Assembly (NCBI GenBank): GCA_963837335.1
Contig: CAWINS010000006.1
Coordinates: 186,001-250,000 of the forward strand
Length of the DNA: 64,000 nt
Origin: RYN-230 sp963837335
GTDB lineage: Bacteria; Actinomycetota; Actinomycetes; Streptosporangiales; Streptosporangiaceae
Reading direction: 5' to 3'
Shown here piece after piece: positions 58,233 to 64,000 of this stretch. Each line of letters begins with the position of its first letter. Position 1 is the first letter of the stretch. The notes under the pieces are model-generated. The model worked only from the letters and a program-made list of their open reading frames with translations. It was not told the DNA's origin and searched no databases. Made by a program: the position numbers and the translations under genes.

Positions 58233-59681
58233 ATGACGCCTGAAGGACCTGGAATCCGGGCGGAAATCACGGCAGAACCGCTGGATCCGGTCGATAGCGA
58301 AGTGGCAGCCTCTCCTGGCAGCCGGTTCGCGCCAGATGCGAATATTAGGCCTAAATGGGTATCGGGACGCGATACGCCAGGCTGGATTCCGGCCCTCCGG
58401 AAGAGCCGGGCGCGAGATTCCCGCTGCTCCCGCATTTATCTTCACATAGGCGAGCCGAAGACCGGGACCACGTTTCTCCAGGACGCCATGTGGGATAACC
58501 GCTCGTGGCTGGCCTCCCGCGGGATCGTGCTGCCCGGTTATAGCCACCGGGATCATTCCCGGGCGAGCCGGGATCTGCGTGAGGCGCGGAGGGCCGCGTC
58601 CGATCCGGCGGATCCGTGGACCGGCGAATGGGATGTCCTGGCCCGCCAGGCCCTGCGCGGCCGCCGGTCGGCTGTCATCTCGGACGAACTGCTCGCGGTG
58701 TGCACCGCCAGGCAGGCCGACCGGGCCGTCCGGTCACTGTTCCCGGCCGAGGTGCACGTCGTCCTGACCGTGCGTGACTTCGCCACCCTGCTGCCGGCCG
58801 AATGGCAGGAGAAGGTCAAGTGCCGCGGAACGGCCGGGTGGGAAGAATGGCTTGAGCGGGTCATCGACACCGAGCCGGCCGAGGACCGCCGCCGCCAGGC
58901 GTGGTTCTGGAATGCGCATGACACGCTCGCCATCCTGGACGCGTGGTCGCAGCACATCCCGCCGGATCATGTCCACGTGATCACTATGCCGCGCAGTGGC
59001 CCGGCCAGCCTGCTTTGGGCACGTTTTGCGTCTGTTCTGGGCATTGATCCCGGCGGGGCCGACCTCAGCCGGGCGCGCGCTAATTCCTCGCTCGGCGTCC
59101 CGGAAGCCGAATTCCTGCGCCGGATGAATGAGGAGCTGCCCGAGGAGCTGCCCGACTGGTTCTATACCAGGAACATTAAGCGAATTCTCGCGCACGATGT
59201 CCTGAGCGGCCGGCCGCGCCAGGCGCGGCTGGCCTTGCCGGCGGCCCAGGAAGCCTGGGCCAGGGAGCAGGCGGAACACCTGGTGAGCGGCTTGCGCGAC
59301 TCGAAGTACCACGTCGTCGGGGAGCTCGGCGAGCTGCTCCCGCGGCCGGTGAGCGGGCGCCATGCGGCTGGGGGGCCCGCCGGAGCCGCCCGGCGGCCGG
59401 CCGCCGGGCCGACGGCCGAGCAGTTGCTGGAGGTGGCCGTGCACGCCGCGGCGGCCCTCGCGGGCCGCCACTTCCAGGAGAGGTACCCGGCCGCCGCGCC
59501 GCGTCGCAGGCTGGGCCCCCCGCGGCAGCTGGCCCGGCGACTGCAGTGGAAGGTGCTGAACGGGCGCAGGACCAGGCGCCTGCTGCGCCAGGCCAGCCAT
59601 CGCCCCGCGGTACGGCGGCTGAGGGTCGTCATCTGGTGCGTGCTGAACCGCCCGAACATGACCACCCCCGGCGCCCGCTAG
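58233..59681 (+). CDS. Sulfotransferase-like P-loop protein
   Basis: Protein of 482 residues. A PAPS-binding-like 5'-phosphosulfate loop is seen in YLHIGEPKTGTTFLQDAMWD (20, near residue 70), and a 3'-phosphate region may be VRDFATLLPAEWQEKVK. Transfer of sulfate to a carbohydrate or lipid is the family's general role; the substrate is unknown. The N-terminal ~65 residues have no family match, and a basic, repeat-poor C-terminus (about 375-482) extends past the domain. The 5' end is less GC-rich than the neighbours, which may mark transfer. The start at 58233 has no strong ribosome site, and a later start is possible. Confidence 0.75.
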   Translation: MTPEGPGIRAEITAEPLDPVDSEVAASPGSRFAPDANIRPKWVSGRDTPGWIPALRKSRARDSRCSRIYLHIGEPKTGTTFLQDAMWDNRSWLASRGIVLPGYSHRDHSRASRDLREARRAASDPADPWTGEWDVLARQALRGRRSAVISDELLAVCTARQADRAVRSLFPAEVHVVLTVRDFATLLPAEWQEKVKCRGTAGWEEWLERVIDTEPAEDRRRQAWFWNAHDTLAILDAWSQHIPPDHVHVITMPRSGPASLLWARFASVLGIDPGGADLSRARANSSLGVPEAEFLRRMNEELPEELPDWFYTRNIKRILAHDVLSGRPRQARLALPAAQEAWAREQAEHLVSGLRDSKYHVVGELGELLPRPVSGRHAAGGPAGAARRPAAGPTAEQLLEVAVHAAAALAGRHFQERYPAAAPRRRLGPPRQLARRLQWKVLNGRRTRRLLRQASHRPAVRRLRVVIWCVLNRPNMTTPGAR

Positions 59682-59853
59682 CGGCGCGCCTCAGCGCCGG
59701 GCCGGTACCAGCCTGCGCCGATGCCAGAACGTGTCATCCGGGACCCCTCCTTGTCCATTACTGGCCGTGGGCAGGAGACTTGGGGTAGTTCAGCCGTTCT
59801 GGAGGGCACATTGGGGCACAACAGGTCGCACGTCGCCACTGGGTCGCGATGAG

Positions 59854-60435
59854 ATGAGGCTTCTGCTGATCGGCGCTCCCGGCGCCGGCAAGGGAACCCA
59901 GGCCGAGCTGCTGGCCGAGCGGCTCGGCATCACGCACATCTCCAGCGGAGACCTGCTGCGCCAGCACGTCAGGGACTCCACGGCGCTCGGGCAGACGATC
60001 AGGTCCTACGTTGACCAGGGCGATCTGGTCCCGGATGGGGTCGTCATGGACATGCTGCGTAAACCGGTGGTCGCCGCGTCCGAGACGGGTGGCTACGTCC
60101 TCGACGGGTTCCCGCGGACGGTGGACCAGGCGAAGGCGGCCTTCGCCGTGGCCGAGCCGCTCGGGGCCGCGGTGCAGGCCGCGGTGCATCTCGACGTCCC
60201 CACCGATGAGCTGGTGCGCCGGCTGCTGTCCCGGGGGCGGGGCTCGGACGACACCGAATCCGTGATCGAGCACCGCTTGCAGGTGTACGAGGAGAACACC
60301 GTGCCCCTGCTCGAGTACTACGCCGGCCGGGAATGGATGTTCACCGTCAACGGGGCGCAGCCGGCCGAGGTGGTCCACAGTGACATCATCGGGCGGTTGC
60401 GGAGGCTGGCCGCCCTCGCCGCAGAGGCCTGGTGA
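59854..60435 (+). CDS. adk: Short (LID-less) adenylate kinase
   Basis: P-loop nucleoside monophosphate kinase of 193 residues that interconverts ATP + AMP and 2 ADP. The phosphate loop is GAPGAGKGTQAELLAERLGI (20), the AMP site is ISSGDLLRQHV, and the family motif GYVLDGFPRTVDQAKAA is present. After RLLSRGRGSDDTESVIEHRL (20) the usual zinc/LID insertion is replaced by a short loop. Actinobacteria usually have one essential adk in the ribosomal protein operon, so this is probably a second copy. It stands alone between a sulfotransferase and a peroxiredoxin gene. ATG at 59854; the ribosome site is weak. Confidence 0.9.
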   Translation: MRLLLIGAPGAGKGTQAELLAERLGITHISSGDLLRQHVRDSTALGQTIRSYVDQGDLVPDGVVMDMLRKPVVAASETGGYVLDGFPRTVDQAKAAFAVAEPLGAAVQAAVHLDVPTDELVRRLLSRGRGSDDTESVIEHRLQVYEENTVPLLEYYAGREWMFTVNGAQPAEVVHSDIIGRLRRLAALAAEAW

Positions 60436-60485
60436 CCAGCCGGGGCGGGCGGCCGCTCCAGCCCCGGGGCGGCGAGCGGCGGTCC

Positions 60486-60962
60486 TCAGGCCGGCTGGTC
60501 GGCCTGCAGCTGCCGGACCATCTCCAGGGCCTCCGTGACGTGCTGGCTGATGTTCGTCATCGAGTTGAACACCTGCCGGACGACGCCCTGGCGGTCGATC
60601 ACGTAGGTGACCCGGCCCGGGAGCAGGCCCAGCACCGCCGGTACCCCGTAGCGCTTGCGCACCTGGCCGCCCTGGTCACTGAGCAGGGTGAAGGGCAGCT
60701 GGTGCTTGCTGGCGAAGGCGGCGTGCTTCTCGGATGAGTCGGAGCTGATCCCGATCACATCCGCCCCGGCGTCGGTGAAGACCTCGTAGCTGTCCCGGAA
60801 GGCGCACGCCTCGGCGGTACAGCCGCGGGTGTCGTCCTTGGGGTAGAAGTACAGGACCACCACCCGGTCGCCGAGGCGGCTCTGCAGCCGGACCGGTTCG
60901 CCGGACTGGGCCGGGAGGGTGAAATCGGGAGCCTTGTCGCCGACCTGGACGCCGCGTGCCAT
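60486..60962 (-). CDS. bcp: Peroxiredoxin, BCP/PrxQ type
   Basis: Thiol peroxidase of 158 residues that reduces H2O2 and organic peroxides. The domain begins VGDKAPDFTLPAQSG; the peroxidatic cysteine lies in YPKDDTRGCTAEACAFRDSY (20), with a second Cys five residues later as in PrxQ. The C-terminal half VIGISSDSSEKHAAFASKHQ (20) and LPFTLLSDQ are typical. ATG at 60962 starts MARGVQVGDKAPDF. It is convergent with adk (50 bp apart) and divergent from the fadD-phaC operon. Confidence 0.94.
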   Translation of the reverse strand: MARGVQVGDKAPDFTLPAQSGEPVRLQSRLGDRVVVLYFYPKDDTRGCTAEACAFRDSYEVFTDAGADVIGISSDSSEKHAAFASKHQLPFTLLSDQGGQVRKRYGVPAVLGLLPGRVTYVIDRQGVVRQVFNSMTNISQHVTEALEMVRQLQADQPA

Positions 60963-61109
60963 GGTGTGTGCCTTCCCTGCGTTCCCGCCCGGAGGTCTCG
61001 GGTGATGCGTCTTCAGCGTAGCCCGCTGGCGCTGTCCCGGTGGACGCACCATTGTCTGCCCGCCGCTTCGGTGATAGGCCCAGAGATGTTGCCTGAAGGG
61101 GGGACTCTC

Positions 61110-62590
<1,481 letters not shown>

Positions 62591-62594
<4 letters not shown>

Positions 62595-64000
62595 ACGCCG
62601 GGCCGCGAGGACCCAGCCCCACCGCGGGCTCCAGGCCGGAGCCCGGCCCGGGCGCGGCGTGGGCGGGCGACGCGGTCGAGGCGGCCGGCGCGCTCGACCT
62701 GCTGCTGACCGACGCGGCGCTCGGCGTCCTGCGCCGGTTCCGGCCGGACAGCTCGCTGCTGCGGCTGGGGGCTGGGCTGGCCCGCCGCCCGCGGCTGGTC
62801 TCCCGTCAGGCCGCCCAGCTGGGCACCGAACTCGGCAAGATCGCGGCCGGCCGGTCCGCGGTCACGGCCAGCCCCCGCGATCGCCGCTTCGCCGACCCGG
62901 CCTGGAAAGACAATCCGTTCCTCAGCCGCGCCGTCCAGGCGTACCTGGCGGCGGGCCAGTCCGCCGGGGCTCTGCTGGCCGGGGCCGGGCTGGGCTGGCG
63001 CGATGAGACACGGTTGAAGTTCCTGCTCACCAACCTGATCGCGGCCGCCGCACCGAGCAATAATCCGCTGCTCAGCCCGGTCGCCTGGAAGGCGCTCCTG
63101 GATACCGGCGGCCAGAACGCCGTCCGCGGCCTGGGCGCGCTGGCCCGCGATCTGGCCAGCCCGCCGCGAGTGCCGTCCATGGTGCCCGCCGGCGCCTTCG
63201 AGGTGGGGAAGGACCTGGCCGTCACGCCGGGCGGTGTCGTCCACTCGTGCGAGCAGTTCGAGCTCATCCAGTACCAGCCCGTCACCGGGACCGTGTTCCA
63301 GTACCCGCTGCTGATCGTGCCGCCAATGATCAACAAGTACTACATCACCGACCTCGCGCCCGGGCGCAGCATGGCCGAGTTCCTCACCGCCCAGGGACAT
63401 CAGGTTTTCGTTATCTCGTGGCGGAACCCCGACGCGCGGCACCGGGACTGGGATCTGGATACCTATGGGGGCGCGGTGGTAGAGGCGCTGGCCGGGGTGC
63501 GGGCGATCACCGGTGCCGCCCGGGCGAGTATCTGCGCACTGTGCTCGGGAGGCATCGTGACGTCCATGGTCGCCGCGCACCTGGGCGCGACGGGTCAGCT
63601 TGACCAGCTGGCCAGCCTGTGCCTGGGGGTGACCGTGCTCGACCAGGCCCAGGCGGGCACCGCGGCCGCGCTGATCGATGAGGCGACCGCGACCGCGGCG
63701 ATGGCGGCGTCCGGCCTGCGCGGCTACCTGGACGGGCGGGCCCTGGCCGAAGTGTTCGCCTGGCTGCGGCCAGACGATCTGATCTGGAACTACTGGGTCA
63801 ACAACTACCTGCAGGGACGCCCGCCGCCGGCGTTCGACATCCTGTACTGGAACGCCGACACCACCCGGCTGCCTGCCGCGCTGCACCACGACTTCATCCG
63901 GCTCGGCCTGGCCAACGCGCTGACGGTGCCCGGCGCGGCGACCATGCTCGGCTCGCCCGTTGACCTGGCCAAGGTCGACGTGGACGCCTACGTGGTCGCG
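62591..64000 (+). CDS. phaC: Poly(3-hydroxyalkanoate) synthase, 3' partial
   Basis: The frame is open from the GTG at 62591 to the right edge, 470 codons. It is a PhaC-type alpha/beta hydrolase that polymerises hydroxyacyl-CoA. Family segments are FADPAWKDNPFLSRAVQAYL (20), LLIVPPMINKYYITDLAPGR (20), GHQVFVISWRNPDA, the lipase-like box with the nucleophile Cys in ASICALCSGGIV, and WLRPDDLIWNYWVNNYLQG. The box reads ALCSGG where GxCxGG is usual. The N-terminal 90 residues are variable. It is translationally coupled to the acyl-CoA synthetase. Confidence 0.9.

Overview
The window is very GC-rich, uses GTG starts often and packs genes with 4-bp stop/start overlaps. The gene families are those of a high-GC actinobacterium. 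Positions 1-33 kb closely resemble the cholesterol/steroid catabolic locus of Mycobacterium and Rhodococcus. I made those ortholog calls by recognising proteins and conserved gene pairs; no alignment was run.

Region 1 (1-33.3 kb) is steroid degradation. Genes for rings C/D (fadD3, fadE30, ipdF, ipdA, ipdB, ipdC, echA20, fadA6) are interleaved with side-chain genes (two CYP125 P450s, fadA5, ltp3/ltp4 with a DUF35 partner, echA19, fadD19, fadE26/fadE27, hsd4A), together with short-chain dehydrogenases, an aldehyde dehydrogenase and an MFS transporter. A KstR2-like TetR repressor is encoded at 31.5-32.3 kb. Intergenic regions carry palindromes fitting the KstR operator (TnnAACnnGTTnnA) and one perfect KstR2 operator (AnCAAGnnCTTGnT) between fadD3 and fadE30. 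Rings A/B genes (kstD, hsa, kshAB), mce4 import and kstR itself are not in the window. Seven genes here contain eight apparent single-base frameshifts, while the next 31 kb shows no clear one.

Region 2 (33.3-38.9 kb) holds a GH3 beta-glucosidase, a DUF2007-DUF574 fusion methyltransferase, a GH76 hydrolase and an orphan zinc-finger anti-sigma-like protein. Region 3 (38.9-43.6 kb, all minus strand) is a run of small membrane and secreted proteins: two PF03640-type proteins, two related 4-TM modules, a His-bearing 4-TM protein, an 8-TM protein and a type-1 copper lipoprotein. It looks like an uncharacterised membrane redox module. Region 4 (43.9-48.1 kb) has a potassium channel, glutamate decarboxylase, SHOCT-domain proteins and two strong hairpins.

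Region 5 (48.1-58 kb) is regulatory: two large LAL/MalT-type LuxR regulators sit near genes sharing a small unnamed domain, followed by a phosphotransferase-like protein, two GAF-ANTAR proteins and a MarC-type membrane protein. Region 6 (58.2-64 kb) has a sulfotransferase-like protein, a LID-less adenylate kinase, a peroxiredoxin, and an acyl-CoA synthetase overlapping a PHA synthase that runs off the right edge. No tRNA, rRNA, CRISPR array, transposase or phage gene was seen.
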